Positions 33,746-45,058 are shown, numbered from the stretch's first letter. The stretch is 64,000 nucleotides of DNA from Halomonas jincaotanensis (GCF_018448785.1 NZ_JAHCLU010000003.1:310001-374000); one strand, 5' to 3'. A program made the numbers and translations. The notes: generated from the sequence alone by a model not told the origin.

Positions 33746-36190
33746 ATGAGCGGCGAGCAGGATAGCTTCCAGGACCCGGAGAGGCAGGACTGGGTTCGGG
33801 AGTCCGACGACACCGGCGATGACTTCGCTTACCGAGAAGGGCCCCAGGAGCGTAAAGCCATGGTGCCCGCACGAGACACACTGCCCGAGCGTATCTACCT
33901 GCTGCCGATCCACAATCGGCCTTTCTTCCCCGCCCAGGTACAACCGCTGGTGATCAATCGCGAGCGCTGGGAAGACACCATGCGCCGCGTCGCCGATACC
34001 CCGCACCAGGTGGTCGGGCTCGCTTTCGTTGGTGAGGCGGGCGTCGAGGAGATCGGGCCGGGGGATTTCCCCGAGATCGGCACAGCGGTCAAGGTACACA
34101 AGCTTCAGGCCGAGGATCAGCAGTTCCAGTTCATCGCCCGAGGCGTGCAGCGCTTTCGCATCCAGCGCTGGCTGTCCAAGACCCCCCCTTACCTGGTCGA
34201 AGTGTCCTACCCACGCGAGCCGATCAATGTCGAGGCAGACGAGGCCCGCGCCTATGCCATGGCGCTGATCAATGGCATCAAGGAGCTGTTGCCGATCAAC
34301 CCGCTCTATGGCGAGGAGCTCAAGCACTATCTCAATCGCTTCAGCCCCCACGAGCCGGGGCCCTTGTCCGATTTTGCCGCGGCGATCACCTCGGCCAAGG
34401 GCCATGAGCTGCAGGATGTGCTGGAGACCCTGGCGGTCATGCCGCGCATGCAGAAGGTGTTGCCGCTGCTGCGCAAGGAGATCGATGTCGCTCAGCTGCA
34501 AAGCGAGATCAGCGACCAGGTCAACGCCCAGATGCAGAACCGCCAGCGTGAATTCTTCCTGCGCGAACAGCTCAGGGTCATCCAGCGTGAGCTGGGTATC
34601 TCCAAGGACGACCGCGAGAACGATGTCGACACCTTCCGCGACCGACTCGAGGGGCTGACGGTGCCGCCCAAGGTGCTGACGCGCATTGAAGAGGAACTCG
34701 ACAAGCTTTCGGTGCTGGAAACCGGCTCCCCCGAATACGGCACGACACGCAACTATCTCGACTGGCTCACGTCGATGCCATGGGGCGTGCGCAGCGTCGA
34801 CCAGCTCGACCTCGCCCATGCGCGCCAGGTGCTCGATCGCGATCACGACGGCCTGACCGATGTGAAGGAACGGATTGTAGAGTTTCTCGCCGAGGGCACC
34901 TTCAAGGGCGATGTCGGCGGGTCGATCCTGCTGCTGGTTGGCCCACCCGGTGTTGGCAAAACCTCGGTGGGGCGCTCCATCGCCGAGGCGCTAGGCCGCA
35001 GGTTCTATCGTTTTTCGGTGGGCGGCATGCGCGATGAGGCCGAGATCAAGGGGCACCGGCGCACCTATATTGGTGCCATGCCGGGCAAGCTGGTGCAGTC
35101 CCTCAAGGAGGTCGAGGTCGAGAATCCGGTGATCATGCTCGACGAGATCGACAAGATGGGGCAATCCTTCCAGGGCGACCCGGCCTCGGCGCTGCTTGAG
35201 GTGCTCGACCCTGAACAAAACATCGACTTTCTCGATCACTACCTGGATGTGCGCCTCGATCTTTCCAAGGTGCTGTTCGTGTGTACGGCCAATACGCTGG
35301 ATTCGATTCCGCCGGCGCTGCTGGATCGCATGGAACAGATTCGTCTCTCGGGGTATATCGCCGAGGAAAAGCTGGCCATTGCCAAGAATCACCTATGGCC
35401 CAAGCTGCTCAAGCGCGACCGGATACCCAAGAAACGCATCAATCTGTCCGATTCGGCACTCAAACAGGTGATCGAGGGCTATGCCCGCGAGGCTGGGGTG
35501 CGTCAGTTAGAAAAGCAGCTGCATCGCATCGTGCGCAAGGCGGCGGTCAAGATGCTCGAAAATGATCAGAAGTCGGTGCGGGTGTCGGTGAACAATCTCG
35601 AGAATTTTCTCGGGGCTCCCCTCTTCCGCAAGGATAAGGTGATGAAGGGCCAGGGGGTGGTGACCGGGCTCGCCTGGACCTCGATGGGCGGTGCGACACT
35701 TTCCATCGAGGCCGGCAAGGTCCACTCACTGGATCGCGGCTTCAAGCTCACCGGCCAGCTCGGCGAGGTCATGAAAGAGTCGGCCAATATCGCGCACAGC
35801 TACGTGCTGGGACACCTTAGCGAGTATGGCGCCGACAGTGACTTCTTCGACTCGGCGTTCGTGCATTTGCATGTGCCCGAAGGCGCCACGCCCAAGGACG
35901 GCCCGTCGGCCGGGGTCACCATGACCACCGCCTTGCTTTCCCTGGCGTTGCATCGTGCCATCGAGCGGCCGCTGGCCATGACCGGCGAGCTGACACTCAC
36001 CGGTCAGGTGCTGCCGGTAGGAGGGATCCGCGAGAAGGTGATCGCCGCTCGACGCAGTGAAATCTTCGAGCTGATTTTGCCCGATGCCAATCGCCGGGAT
36101 TACGATGAGCTACCTGATTACCTCAAGGAGGGAATGACGGTCCACTTCGCTGGCCGTTACCCGGATGTCGCGAAGGTGGTCTTCGGATGA
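33746..36190 (+). CDS. lon: ATP-dependent protease La (Lon)
   Basis: 814 residues, the normal length for LonA. N-terminal substrate-binding domain ([20 protein letters not shown]) and coiled region are followed by the AAA+ module with Walker [21 protein letters not shown], Walker [12 protein letters not shown] and sensor region. The proteolytic domain has catalytic Ser721 in [12 protein letters not shown] and Lys764 in [12 protein letters not shown], 43 residues apart as in E. coli Lon. It degrades misfolded and short-lived regulatory proteins in the cytoplasm. Compared with E. coli Lon it has a longer acidic N-terminus (about 30 residues). A heat-shock type promoter precedes it. Confidence 0.95.
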   Translation: MSGEQDSFQDPERQDWVRESDDTGDDFAYREGPQERKAMVPARDTLPERIYLLPIHNRPFFPAQVQPLVINRERWEDTMRRVADTPHQVVGLAFVGEAGVEEIGPGDFPEIGTAVKVHKLQAEDQQFQFIARGVQRFRIQRWLSKTPPYLVEVSYPREPINVEADEARAYAMALINGIKELLPINPLYGEELKHYLNRFSPHEPGPLSDFAAAITSAKGHELQDVLETLAVMPRMQKVLPLLRKEIDVAQLQSEISDQVNAQMQNRQREFFLREQLRVIQRELGISKDDRENDVDTFRDRLEGLTVPPKVLTRIEEELDKLSVLETGSPEYGTTRNYLDWLTSMPWGVRSVDQLDLAHARQVLDRDHDGLTDVKERIVEFLAEGTFKGDVGGSILLLVGPPGVGKTSVGRSIAEALGRRFYRFSVGGMRDEAEIKGHRRTYIGAMPGKLVQSLKEVEVENPVIMLDEIDKMGQSFQGDPASALLEVLDPEQNIDFLDHYLDVRLDLSKVLFVCTANTLDSIPPALLDRMEQIRLSGYIAEEKLAIAKNHLWPKLLKRDRIPKKRINLSDSALKQVIEGYAREAGVRQLEKQLHRIVRKAAVKMLENDQKSVRVSVNNLENFLGAPLFRKDKVMKGQGVVTGLAWTSMGGATLSIEAGKVHSLDRGFKLTGQLGEVMKESANIAHSYVLGHLSEYGADSDFFDSAFVHLHVPEGATPKDGPSAGVTMTTALLSLALHRAIERPLAMTGELTLTGQVLPVGGIREKVIAARRSEIFELILPDANRRDYDELPDYLKEGMTVHFAGRYPDVAKVVFG

Positions 36191-36262
36191 CGGCACTCGT
36201 CAGGTTGGGGTGCCGTCACCCGGGGCCTGACAACGGCGAGATAGCGTAACCACAGGGAATCG

Positions 36263-37306
36263 ATGATGAACCAGACACTCAATGTCGGCCTGGTCGGCTA
36301 TGGCATGGCGGGGAAGACCTTCCATGCCCCGCTGATCGAGGCGACCCCGACCCTCGAGCTGACGGCTGTCGTCAGTGGTGATGCTGACAAGGTCAAGGCC
36401 GATCTGCCATCGGTCGACGTGCTGCCCAAGGCGGCCATGTTGTTCGCCCGAACGGACATCGACCTGGTGGTGATCGTGACGCCCAACAGCACGCACTTCT
36501 CACTCGCCAAGGCGGCCTTGGGGGCGGGCAAGCATGTGGTGGTCGACAAACCCGTGACGATTTCGTTGTCCGAGGCCAGGTTGCTGAAAAGCCTCGCCAT
36601 CAACGCCGAACGGATGCTGAGTGTCTTTCACAACCGGCGTTGGGACAGTGACTTTCTGGCCCTGCAGGAGGTGATCGCCTCAGGCGAGCTGGGGCGGGTG
36701 GCGAGTCTGGAATCACGCTTCGATCGATTTCGCCCTGTGGTACCGGATCGATGGCGAGAACGCCGTCAACCGGGCAGTGGGCTCTGGTATGATCTGGGCC
36801 CCCACCTGCTCGACCAGGCAGTGTTGCTGTTCGGCATGCCCAAGGCCATTTTCGTGGAGTTGGGTTCGCTTCGCGATGGCGCCCAGGTCGACGACGATTT
36901 CCTGGCCATGCTGGCTTATGAGCGCAAACGAGTAGTGCTCCAGGCGGGCACCCTGATCGCCGAAGAGACGCCGCGGTTTCGCGTGAACGGCACCCGCGGC
37001 AGCTTCGTCAAGTTCGGTCTCGATCCTCAGGAAAGCTGGCTCAAGGAAGGCCGCAGACCCACGACGTACTGGGGCGTCGACCCCTGGCCGGGTCGCTTGA
37101 TGCTGGAGAATGGCGAGGCCGGTTTCATTGAGCGCCGGGCACCAACGCCACCGGGGGATTATCTCGCCTACTATGCGGGAATCGCCTCGGCCCTCCTGGA
37201 GGGCACCCCACCCCCGGTGAGCATCGATGACGCCATCGGCGTGATGACGCTGCTCGAACTGGGGCTGGACAGCTACCGTCAGAAACGCTGGCTTAATCTC
37301 AAGTAG
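36263..37306 (+). CDS. Gfo/Idh/MocA-family NAD(P)-dependent oxidoreductase
   Basis: 347 residues. N-terminal Rossmann fold NVGLVGYGMAGKTFHAPLIE, then DLVVIVTPNSTHFSLAKAAL and the EKP-like VVDKPVTISLSEARLL. The C-terminal domain contains GSGLWYDLGPHLLDQAVLLF, with residues of the catalytic GxxxDxGxHxxD-type motif. Substrate is unknown; family members oxidise or reduce sugars, inositols and related compounds, and YdgJ/scyllo-inositol dehydrogenase-like proteins are the nearest by appearance. It lies alone between lon and the reverse nudE gene. Confidence 0.85.
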   Translation: MMNQTLNVGLVGYGMAGKTFHAPLIEATPTLELTAVVSGDADKVKADLPSVDVLPKAAMLFARTDIDLVVIVTPNSTHFSLAKAALGAGKHVVVDKPVTISLSEARLLKSLAINAERMLSVFHNRRWDSDFLALQEVIASGELGRVASLESRFDRFRPVVPDRWRERRQPGSGLWYDLGPHLLDQAVLLFGMPKAIFVELGSLRDGAQVDDDFLAMLAYERKRVVLQAGTLIAEETPRFRVNGTRGSFVKFGLDPQESWLKEGRRPTTYWGVDPWPGRLMLENGEAGFIERRAPTPPGDYLAYYAGIASALLEGTPPPVSIDDAIGVMTLLELGLDSYRQKRWLNLK

Positions 37307-37369
37307 CGACTTTCCGGGGACAGGACACGCGATCGATGCGTCGGTGTCGATGTCATTCAAGACTCTGCG

Positions 37370-37981
37370 TTACCACAGGGTCGGAGTGGATTCTTCATTG
37401 CGTAACCGGTCTCGCGCGATGTACAGGGCCGCGATGGCCCGGGCCTCATGGAAGTCCTCGCGAGCGAGCAGGGCTGGCAGCTCCTTGATGGCGTGGGTCT
37501 CGACGATCAACGGCTCTGGCTCGTCGCCGGGTAGCCGCTTGGGGTAGAGGTCGGACGCGAGCATGACCTGCATGCGATGGCGCATGTAGTTGGGGGCCAG
37601 GGACAGCTCCACCAGCGGCTCGATACGTCGGGCACCGAAACCGCATTCTTCCATGAGTTCGCGGTTGGCGGCGCTGATCACGTCCTCGCCGGGATCGACC
37701 AGCCCCTTGGGCAGGGTCAGCACATAATCCTCGAAGCCCGCGGCGTATTCCCGAATCAGTAATACATGCTCGGGGTCGGGCATCGCGACCATCATCACCG
37801 CACCATGATCGCTGCCGGTAAGACGCTCAAAGCTGCGCTCCTCGCCGTTGGAGAAACGCAGTTCCAGCGACTCGATATGAAACAGCCGACTGCGGGCGAC
37901 GGATTGGCGCGACAAGACCTTGGGTTTTTCCAGCCAGTTTGCGGTGCCTTGTTGGCTTTCCGGGCCGCTCGTTTTCGTCAT
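37370..37981 (-). CDS. nudE: ADP compounds hydrolase NudE (Nudix)
   Basis: 203 residues. Nudix box GLVDPGEDVISAANRELMEE followed by CGFGA has the glycine and REx2EE residues in place. VLLIREYAAGFEDYVLTLPK upstream and LSLAPNYMRHRMQVMLASDL downstream match NudE. Hydrolyses ADP-ribose, Ap3A and NADH-type compounds to AMP plus phosphate esters. The gene is divergent from yrfG, the neighbour it has in many gammaproteobacteria (nudE-yrfG-hslR-hslO). Confidence 0.88.
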   Translation of the reverse strand: MTKTSGPESQQGTANWLEKPKVLSRQSVARSRLFHIESLELRFSNGEERSFERLTGSDHGAVMMVAMPDPEHVLLIREYAAGFEDYVLTLPKGLVDPGEDVISAANRELMEECGFGARRIEPLVELSLAPNYMRHRMQVMLASDLYPKRLPGDEPEPLIVETHAIKELPALLAREDFHEARAIAALYIARDRLRNEESTPTLW

Positions 37982-38083
37982 GATGGCTCCTTGTCAATGA
38001 GGTAACAGGCCGGCATGCGTCGCCGTCCCGGTTTGAGTACAATATTACGCTTCACGCCCTCAACGATGCCATCCGGAGATTCG

Positions 38084-38782
38084 ATGATCGACTGGCGCGC
38101 CATCGACACCGTCCTGCTGGACATGGACGGCACCCTGCTTGACCTGCACTTCGACAGCCATTTCTGGCTCGAACATCTGCCGCGACGCTATGGCGAACTT
38201 CATCGGCTCGATGAAGCGACCCAGGCGCAGGTACGCTCGCGAATCATCCACGAAAAGGGCACGCTCAACTGGTACAGCCTGGCGTACTGGAGTCGCGAGC
38301 TGGATGTCGACATCCTCGCCCTCAAGCGCGAGATCCAGCACCTGATCGGGCTGCGCGGCGATGCCCTGGATTTTCTCAAGTGGCTACAGCAGGCCCATCC
38401 TCGCGTGGTCCTTGCGACCAATGCCGACCGGGCCAGCCTCGAGCTCAAGCTGCCGCTCACAGGCCTGGAAGCCTATCTCGACGCCATCGTTTCCTCGGCC
38501 GATCTGGGGGTTCCCAAGGAGGATCAGGCCTTCTGGTTCGCCCTGCAGGATATCGAGCCTTTCGACCCCGAACGTACCCTGTTCATCGATGACAACCCGT
38601 CGGTACTCGAGAGTGCACGCGAGTTCGGTATTCGCCATTTGCTCGGCATCAAGCAGCCTGACAGCACGCGGCCAGAGAAGGAGCTCGAGGAATTCATCGT
38701 ACTTGACCGTTTCGCCTCGATTTTGCCGCAGAACCTGCCGCCGCTGGTGGACGATGACCGGGGAGACGGCACCTATGGATAG
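38084..38782 (+). CDS. yrfG: GMP/IMP nucleotidase YrfG (HAD family)
   Basis: 232 residues from the ATG at 38084, with GGAG eight bases before; an ATG at 38066 is an alternative. HAD motif I TVLLDMDGTLLDLHFDSHFW is followed by RVVLATNADRASLELKLPLT (motif II) and PKEDQAFWFALQ (motif III lysine), with LFIDDNPSVLESARE as motif IV. Dephosphorylates purine nucleoside monophosphates. The hslR ATG at 38775 overlaps its stop codon, so the yrfG-hslR-hslO order is translationally linked. Confidence 0.88.
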   Translation: MIDWRAIDTVLLDMDGTLLDLHFDSHFWLEHLPRRYGELHRLDEATQAQVRSRIIHEKGTLNWYSLAYWSRELDVDILALKREIQHLIGLRGDALDFLKWLQQAHPRVVLATNADRASLELKLPLTGLEAYLDAIVSSADLGVPKEDQAFWFALQDIEPFDPERTLFIDDNPSVLESAREFGIRHLLGIKQPDSTRPEKELEEFIVLDRFASILPQNLPPLVDDDRGDGTYG

Positions 38783-39161
38783 CGTGCGTCTCGACAAGTG
38801 GTTGTGGGCGGCACGCTTCTTCAAGACGCGGGCGTTGGCCAAGAAGGCCCTCGAGGGAGGCAAGGTGCAATACAACGGCACCCGAGCGAAGACCAGCAAG
38901 GCCGTCGAGGTGGGGGCGCTGATTCGTGTGCCGCAGGGCTGGGACATCCTCGAGGTCGAAGTGCTGGCGCTCTCCGATCAGCGACGCGGGGCCCCCGAAG
39001 CCCGGGCCCTGTACGCCGAGACAACCGAAAGTGTCGCGCGTCGTGAACGTGAGGCCGAGGCGCGTCGTCTGACCAATCAGGTCATGCAGCACCCCCTCAA
39101 GCGCCCCGACAAGAAACAGCGACGCGATATTCGTCGCTTCAAGGAAAGCGGGGACGAGTAA
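38775..39161 (+). CDS. hslR: Ribosome-associated heat-shock protein Hsp15
   Basis: 128 residues from the ATG at 38775, overlapping the yrfG stop. S4 RNA-binding domain: VRLDKWLWAARFFKTRALAK, KKALEGGKVQYNGTRAKTSK. The basic C-terminal tail (KRPDKKQRRDIRRFKES) is typical. Hsp15 binds 50S subunits carrying a stalled nascent chain and helps recycle them. Followed by hslO 19 bases downstream. Confidence 0.9.
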   Translation: MDSVRLDKWLWAARFFKTRALAKKALEGGKVQYNGTRAKTSKAVEVGALIRVPQGWDILEVEVLALSDQRRGAPEARALYAETTESVARREREAEARRLTNQVMQHPLKRPDKKQRRDIRRFKESGDE

Positions 39162-39180
39162 TGGAGAGTGAAGAGCCTTT

Positions 39181-40056
39181 ATGTCAGATCAAATTCAGCG
39201 TTTCCTATTCGATCGCACCAACGTGCGCGGCGAGATCGTTAGCCTCGAGCAGGCCTATCAGGACGTGCTCGACCGTCATCGCTACCCGTCGGTCGTCAAT
39301 CATTTGTTGGGCGAGTTGCTGGCTGCAGTGGCACTGCTTACCGACACCGTGAAGCTCGATGGCACCTTGAGCATCGAGGTGCGCGGCAAGGGAGCCTTGG
39401 CGCTGCTGATGGCCGAGTCCAATCCCGGCGGGGAATTGCGGGCGATCGCCCGAATGGCCGACGACACCGAGATTCCAGCCAATGACATGAGCTTTCATGA
39501 ACTGATCGGCGACGGCCAGATCATGATCACCCTGGACCCTGCGGAAGGACAGCGTTACCAGGGCATCGTGGCATTGGAGCACAACAGCCTGGCGGAATGT
39601 CTTGAGGCATATTTCGCCCAATCCGAGCAGTTGCCGACACGCTTGTGGTTGGCGGCGAGCGACAGCCATGCCGGGGGCCTGCTGCTGCAGCGCCTGCCCG
39701 ATGGCTCGCAGAACCAGGATGACGATGCCTGGGGGCGGACCGTCCAGCTAGCGGCTACGCTGACCACAGACGAATTGCTCGGTCTCGAACAACGCGACAT
39801 GTTGTATCGGCTGTATCACGACGAGACGGTGAGAGTGTATGAGCCCAAGTCGTTGCGTTTTGCGTGCACTTGCTCGCGCCGGCGAATCGGCGAGGGGCTT
39901 CTGACGCTTGGCGAAGCGGAGCTGCGTGAGGTACTGGCGGAGCAGGGGAGTATCGAGACCCAGTGTCATTTTTGTCATAGTCGCTACCGGTTTTCGCCCG
40001 CCGATGTCGAGGCGCTGCTGGTCGCGGCGGAGGACGAACCGCCGGTCATACACTGA
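39181..40056 (+). CDS. hslO: Redox-regulated chaperone Hsp33
   Basis: 291 residues. [20 protein letters not shown] at the N-terminus and [20 protein letters not shown] mark the chaperone core; [10 protein letters not shown] and [12 protein letters not shown] give the four redox-switch cysteines (CxC ... CxxC) that bind zinc when reduced. Oxidative unfolding of this tail activates holdase activity. It closes the yrfG-hslR-hslO unit. Confidence 0.92.
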   Translation: MSDQIQRFLFDRTNVRGEIVSLEQAYQDVLDRHRYPSVVNHLLGELLAAVALLTDTVKLDGTLSIEVRGKGALALLMAESNPGGELRAIARMADDTEIPANDMSFHELIGDGQIMITLDPAEGQRYQGIVALEHNSLAECLEAYFAQSEQLPTRLWLAASDSHAGGLLLQRLPDGSQNQDDDAWGRTVQLAATLTTDELLGLEQRDMLYRLYHDETVRVYEPKSLRFACTCSRRRIGEGLLTLGEAELREVLAEQGSIETQCHFCHSRYRFSPADVEALLVAAEDEPPVIH

Positions 40057-40358
40057 TTAGTTCTGTCGTTGATTCTCATCGAGACACATCAGGCGCAAGA
40101 TGTTCATTTGTGAACCTTTGTAAGGTAAGCGAAGATCGCCGATGTAGTAGTAAAACTACAAGATCTTCGTCCAAAAACGCCGTTCCACGCGACAGATGTT
40201 TTTGTCATAATGGCCCCCGCTTCCGCGACACAACACCGACACGATCACCACGGAACAAGACGGGAAGATCCGCACCTGGTGGTTCGAAGGCATCAGCTTA
40301 GCTGCGTCGACGACGCCCGGCTCACGAGAGAGAACGGCCGCCAGGCCAAGGAATTCAT
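40057..40358 (+). promoter_or_regulatory. pckA upstream region with promoter and inverted repeats
   Basis: This 302-base gap contains a short palindrome GTTCATTTGTGAAC (40102-40115). It also has a larger nested inverted repeat: outer arms CGAAGATC/GATCTTCG (40130-40137 with 40162-40169) and inner arms TGTAGT/ACTACA (40143-40148 with 40155-40160). A likely promoter has TTCCAC (40183-40188) and CATAAT (40206-40211), 17 bases apart. The repeats lie just upstream of the -35, where a regulator would bind. The remaining 145 bases to the ATG are a leader in which I see nothing clear. Confidence 0.5.
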
Positions 40359-41945
40359 ATGACAATGACCCAAGCCGCATCCCAGGCTGCCAGCGTGCAG
40401 CCAGCCGCCACTCCCCGCACTTACGTCAATCTCAGTAGTGCAGAGCTTATTGAGCGCGCCGTGATCAATGGCGAAGGCCGCCTGGCCGCCAATGGTGCAC
40501 TGGTGGTGAACACCGGACTGCGTACCGGCCGCTCACCCAAGGACCGGTTCATCGTCGATGAGCCTTCCACCAGCGGCCAGATCGATTGGGGCAACGTCAA
40601 TCTCCCTTTCGATGCCGACAAGTTCGAGGCTTTGTGGCGTCGCGTCGAAACGTATCTCGGCAACGGCGAGCAGTATGTGTCGGAGCTGCATGTGGGCAGC
40701 GACCCCGAGCACTATCTGCCCGTGCGCGTGACGACCGAAACGGCCTGGCATAATCTTTTCGGTCGTACCATGTTCGTGCGTCCCGAGCCGTTCAATCCTG
40801 CCTTGAAGCGTGAATGGACGATTCTCAATGCGCCCTACTTCGAATGCGATCCGCAGCGCGACGGTACCAACGCCGACGGCTGCGTGATTCTCGATTTCGC
40901 CGGTCAGCGGGTGCTGATTGCCGGCATGCGTTATGCCGGTGAAATGAAGAAAGCCATGTTCTCGGTGCAGAACTTCCTGCTTCCCGAATCCGACGTCCTG
41001 CCCATGCACTGCTCGGCCAACGTCGGTGAGGATGGTGAGACCACCTTGTTCTTCGGCCTTTCTGGCACTGGCAAGACCACGCTCTCCGCCGACCCGGCGC
41101 GCTACCTGATCGGCGACGATGAACACGGCTGGGGGCCGGGCACCGTCTTCAACATCGAGGGGGGCTGCTATGCCAAGTGCATCGAACTCTCCGAGAAGAA
41201 CGAGCCGGTTATCTGGCGCGCCATCAAGTTCGGCACGGTGCTGGAAAACGTGGTGCTGGATGATCGTCGCGAACCCGACTACGTCGACGGAAGCCTGACC
41301 CAGAACTCGCGCGCCGCCTATCCCCTGGAACACGTCGAAAAACGTGTGCCCGAGAATCGCGCCGGGGAGCCCAGCGCCATCGTCTTCCTGACCTGCGACA
41401 TGAGCGGTGTGCTACCGCCGGTCTCGGTGCTCTCCAAGGAGGCGGCGGCCTACCATTTTCTCTCCGGCTACACCGCCAAGGTCGGCTCGACCGAGATGGG
41501 GTCTTCGAGCGGCCTGGAAGCGACCTTCTCCACTTGCTTCGGTGCACCCTTCTTTCCCCGCCCGGCACGAGAATATGCAGATTTGCTGATAAAGCGTGTT
41601 GCCAAGCAGGACGCTCAGGTCTACCTGGTCAATACCGGCTGGACCGGTGGTGCCTTCGGTGAGGGGGGAGTACGTTTCTCGATCCCCACCACGCGGGCCA
41701 TCATCGCCGCGATCCAGGCCGGTGTGCTGCGCGATGTCGAAACTCGTCACATCGATGGCCTCAACCTGGAAGTGCCGGTAGCGGTACCGGGTGTGGACGC
41801 GAGCTTGCTCGATCCTCGCCGGACCTGGCAGGACCCAGCCGCCTATGATCAGCAGCGACAAGCGTTAGCCGCCAAGTTTGTCGACAACTTCCAGAAATTC
41901 GCCGGTGTCGATTCAGCCATTATCGCGGCGGGGCCGCAGCGTTGA
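40359..41945 (+). CDS. pckA: Phosphoenolpyruvate carboxykinase (ATP)
   Basis: 528 residues. [19 protein letters not shown] in the N-terminal part, the kinase loop [20 protein letters not shown] and metal/nucleotide site [27 protein letters not shown], and [20 protein letters not shown] are all as in ATP-type PEPCK. Converts oxaloacetate to PEP with ATP, opening gluconeogenesis. AAGGA precedes the ATG. A strong terminator follows directly, so this is a single-gene unit with its own promoter. Confidence 0.95.
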   Translation: MTMTQAASQAASVQPAATPRTYVNLSSAELIERAVINGEGRLAANGALVVNTGLRTGRSPKDRFIVDEPSTSGQIDWGNVNLPFDADKFEALWRRVETYLGNGEQYVSELHVGSDPEHYLPVRVTTETAWHNLFGRTMFVRPEPFNPALKREWTILNAPYFECDPQRDGTNADGCVILDFAGQRVLIAGMRYAGEMKKAMFSVQNFLLPESDVLPMHCSANVGEDGETTLFFGLSGTGKTTLSADPARYLIGDDEHGWGPGTVFNIEGGCYAKCIELSEKNEPVIWRAIKFGTVLENVVLDDRREPDYVDGSLTQNSRAAYPLEHVEKRVPENRAGEPSAIVFLTCDMSGVLPPVSVLSKEAAAYHFLSGYTAKVGSTEMGSSSGLEATFSTCFGAPFFPRPAREYADLLIKRVAKQDAQVYLVNTGWTGGAFGEGGVRFSIPTTRAIIAAIQAGVLRDVETRHIDGLNLEVPVAVPGVDASLLDPRRTWQDPAAYDQQRQALAAKFVDNFQKFAGVDSAIIAAGPQR

Positions 41946-41998
41946 TGAGCTGACACTCAATCGATGAGCGAACCCCGTGGCAGACACAGGGTCGAAAC

Positions 41999-42028
41999 GG
42001 GGTGAGTCCTGCGACTCGCCCCTTTTTT
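41999..42028 (+). terminator. Rho-independent terminator of pckA
   Basis: GGGGTGAGTC (41999-42008) pairs with GACTCGCCCC (42013-42022), one G-T wobble, with a four-base loop and a run of six T at 42023-42028. Confidence 0.9.
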
Positions 42029-42116
42029 ATGCATCCAGCAGGCGGGGAACTGCGTAGTTATATAAGAATCGCGGCGGCTTTACCGCTCGATGTCATTTAC
42101 GCAAGGGAGGTCAACA

Positions 42117-42614
42117 ATGAAGCGTCGTCATTTTCTAGGGTTATTGAGCGCCGGAGCACTGGTGGGCCTGCTGCCCAGCGTGGCCAGCGCCAGGCCCAAG
42201 CCCGACCTCAAGCGCGCCGAAGGGATCGAGACCCTGGAGCTTTCTGAGGCCGAGTGGCGGGAGCGGTTGAGCGAGGCGCAGTTCGAGATTCTGCGCGAGG
42301 AAGGCACCGAGCCGGCCTTCTCCAGTCCGCTGGACAAGGAAACCCGCGAGGGGGAGTTTCGCTGTGCCGGCTGTGACCTGCTGCTGTTCACCAGCGCCAT
42401 GAAGTATGACTCCGGGACTGGCTGGCCGAGTTTCTTCGAGCACGTGGAGGGTCACCTGCTCAGCAAGGTCGACTACAAGGCCATCTGGCCGCGTACGGAA
42501 TACCACTGTGCGCGCTGCGGTGGTCATCAGGGTCACGTGTTCGACGATGGACCCGAGCCCACCGGCCTGCGCTGGTGCAACAACGGTCTGGCGCTATCAT
42601 TCGTCCCCGCCTGA
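42117..42614 (+). CDS. msrB: Peptide-methionine (R)-S-oxide reductase MsrB, exported
   Basis: 165 residues from the ATG at 42117 (GGGAGG upstream). The start MKRRHFLGLLSAGALVGLLP and SVASA is a signal peptide with an RR-x-FL (Tat-like) pattern. MsrB domain: zinc cysteines in FRCAGCDLLLF and YHCARCGGHQGHVF, substrate loop SGTGWPSFFEHVEG, and catalytic Cys in LRWCNNGLALSF. Usual bacterial MsrB is cytoplasmic, so this one probably repairs oxidised methionine in the envelope. NNG follows the catalytic cysteine where most enzymes have a NS pair, a modest departure from the family pattern. Confidence 0.85.
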   Translation: MKRRHFLGLLSAGALVGLLPSVASARPKPDLKRAEGIETLELSEAEWRERLSEAQFEILREEGTEPAFSSPLDKETREGEFRCAGCDLLLFTSAMKYDSGTGWPSFFEHVEGHLLSKVDYKAIWPRTEYHCARCGGHQGHVFDDGPEPTGLRWCNNGLALSFVPA

Positions 42615-42670
42615 TGGCGGTTTGTGATACCTTGTCGCGATTCGTTTCCTGAAGCAGCGACAGGGGTTAC

Positions 42671-45058
42671 ATGGACGCCACCAACCGAATCATCACGCGT
42701 CTCGCTGACGAACTCAGCGTCAGGACTCAGCAGGTCACCGCCACGGTCGAACTGCTCAACGGCGGGGCCACCGTGCCCTTCATCGCCCGCTATCGCAAGG
42801 AAGTGACCGGCGGGCTCGATGACATACAGCTTCGCCAACTCGATGAACGCCTGCGTTATCTCCGTGAACTGGAGGAGCGCCGCGCCACTGTGCTTGCCGC
42901 CATTGAGGAGCAGGGCAAGTTGACCGACGACCTGGCGGCGCGCCTGCAGGCCGCCGATACCAAGCAGCGCCTGGAAGATCTTTACCTGCCCTACAAGAAG
43001 AAGCGGCGTACCAAGGCGCAGATCGCCAGGGAAGCAGGGCTCGAGCCGCTGGCCGATGCGCTGATGGCCGACCCGACCCGCGACCCGCAGACCGAGGCGC
43101 AAGCCTACCTGCGCCCGGCAGAGGGTGACACACCGGGCGTCGAGGACACGAAGGCGGCGCTGGACGGCGCGCGCCAGATCCTCATGGAGCGTTTCGCCGA
43201 GGATGCCGAGCTGGTTGGGCAACTGCGCGAACGCCTGTGGAGCGAAGGCGAGTTGAGCGCTCGGTTGTTGGCGGGCAAGGAGCGCGAGGGCGCCAAGTTC
43301 TCCGACTATTTCGAGCATGACGAGTCGCTGGCCAAGACGCCATCGCACCGCGCCCTGGCGATGTTCCGGGCCCGCAACGAGGGGGTGATTGCGCTGTCGA
43401 TTCGCCTGCCCGGCGAGCAGGACACGCCGATCCATCCGGCCCAGGTGATGATCGCCCGCCATGTCGCAATCCGTGACGAGGGGCGTGCCACCGATGCCTG
43501 GTTGCGTGACGTGGTGCGCTGGACCTGGCGGGTCAAGCTCTATACCCAGCTCGAAACTGAATTGATGAGTCGCCTGCGTGAGCGCGCCGAGCAGGCCGCC
43601 ATCGACGTCTTCGCCGCCAATCTCAAGGACCTGTTGCTCGCGGCACCGGCGGGCCAGAAGGCGACGCTGGCCATCGACCCGGGCCTGCGCACCGGCTGCA
43701 AGGTCGCGGTGGTAGACGCGACCGGCCAGTTCCTCGCAAACGCCACGATCTATCCCCATGCGCCCCAGAACCGCTGGGATGCGTCGCTTGCCGAGCTCGC
43801 CGCGCTGGTCGAAAAGCACGACGTAGCGCTGATCGCCGTCGGCAACGGGACCGCCAGCCGCAAGACCGACCGGCTCGCCGGCGAACTGGTCAAGCGCTTC
43901 GCTTCTCAAAAAGAGCATGGCAAGCGCTCGCTGGCCAAGGTGATGGTCAGCGAGGCGGGCGCTTCGGTCTATTCCGCTTCGGAGTATGCCTCACGCGAAT
44001 TCCCCGATCTCGACGTCACCATCCGTGGCGCGGTCTCCATCGCCAGGCGACTCCAGGATCCGTTGGCCGAGCTGGTCAAGATCGAACCCAAGTCCATCGG
44101 CGTGGGCCAGTACCAGCACGATGTCTCCCAGCTACAGTTGTCGAAGAGTCTGGAGGCGGTGATCGAGGACTGTGTCAACGCGGTGGGGGTGGATCTCAAT
44201 ACCGCCTCGAGCGCGCTGCTCTCCAGAGTCGCCGGCCTCAACCCGGCGCTAGCCGAGGCCATCGTCGCGCGTCGCAACGCCGAAGGGGCATTCCGCAGCC
44301 GCCGCGCGCTGCTCGACGTCAGCCGACTGGGCCCCAAGACCTTCGAGCAGTGCGCCGGGTTCCTGCGCATCATGAACGGGTCCAACCCGCTGGACGCCAG
44401 CGCCGTGCACCCCGAGGCCTACCCGCTGGTGGAACGGATTGCCAAGCGTAGCGGTCGCGACCTTGGCGGCCTGATCGGCGACAGTGTCACCCTGAAGGCG
44501 ATCGAACCCGTCGAGTTCGCCGATGAGCGCTTCGGCTTGCCCACCGTCAGCGATATTCTCAAGGAACTGGACAAGCCCGGCCGCGATCCGCGTCCCGAGT
44601 TCAAGGCCGCGGAGTTTCGCGAGGGTGTGGAAACGCTCAAGGATCTTGAGCCCGGCATGATCCTCGAAGGGGGCGTCACCAACGTCACGCATTTTGGGGC
44701 CTTCATCGATATTGGCGTTCACCAGGACGGCCTGGTACACATCTCGGCGCTCTCCGAGCGTTTCGTCGAGGACCCTCGGACGGTGGTCAAGGCCGGCGAT
44801 ATCGTCAGGGTCAAGGTGATGAGCGTGGACCTCGAACGTTCACGCATCGCGCTCACCATGCGTCTCGATGATCCACTGGACGATGCCGGGGCCGAGCGGC
44901 CGCGCCGCGGCAGCGCCGAAGGCCGCCGAGGAGGCCAGGACAAGTCGGCACGCAAGGGCGGTCAATCCAAGACCCGGCGTGGCCAGCCGGACGGCGAGTC
45001 GAACGGTCAGATGGGCGCGCTCGGCGCCGCTCTTTTGCAGGCGAAGAAGGGCCGGTGA
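42671..45058 (+). CDS. tex: Tex (YhgF) RNA-binding transcription accessory protein
   Basis: 795 residues. Tex N-terminal region ([20 protein letters not shown]), YqgF-like nuclease fold ([20 protein letters not shown]), two helix-hairpin-helix units ([40 protein letters not shown]), and a C-terminal S1 domain ([20 protein letters not shown]). The basic, glycine-rich tail ([15 protein letters not shown]) extends beyond S1. Tex binds nucleic acids and is essential or virulence-related in some species; its molecular role is unsettled. Alone on its strand between msrB and gshA. Confidence 0.92.
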   Translation: MDATNRIITRLADELSVRTQQVTATVELLNGGATVPFIARYRKEVTGGLDDIQLRQLDERLRYLRELEERRATVLAAIEEQGKLTDDLAARLQAADTKQRLEDLYLPYKKKRRTKAQIAREAGLEPLADALMADPTRDPQTEAQAYLRPAEGDTPGVEDTKAALDGARQILMERFAEDAELVGQLRERLWSEGELSARLLAGKEREGAKFSDYFEHDESLAKTPSHRALAMFRARNEGVIALSIRLPGEQDTPIHPAQVMIARHVAIRDEGRATDAWLRDVVRWTWRVKLYTQLETELMSRLRERAEQAAIDVFAANLKDLLLAAPAGQKATLAIDPGLRTGCKVAVVDATGQFLANATIYPHAPQNRWDASLAELAALVEKHDVALIAVGNGTASRKTDRLAGELVKRFASQKEHGKRSLAKVMVSEAGASVYSASEYASREFPDLDVTIRGAVSIARRLQDPLAELVKIEPKSIGVGQYQHDVSQLQLSKSLEAVIEDCVNAVGVDLNTASSALLSRVAGLNPALAEAIVARRNAEGAFRSRRALLDVSRLGPKTFEQCAGFLRIMNGSNPLDASAVHPEAYPLVERIAKRSGRDLGGLIGDSVTLKAIEPVEFADERFGLPTVSDILKELDKPGRDPRPEFKAAEFREGVETLKDLEPGMILEGGVTNVTHFGAFIDIGVHQDGLVHISALSERFVEDPRTVVKAGDIVRVKVMSVDLERSRIALTMRLDDPLDDAGAERPRRGSAEGRRGGQDKSARKGGQSKTRRGQPDGESNGQMGALGAALLQAKKGR

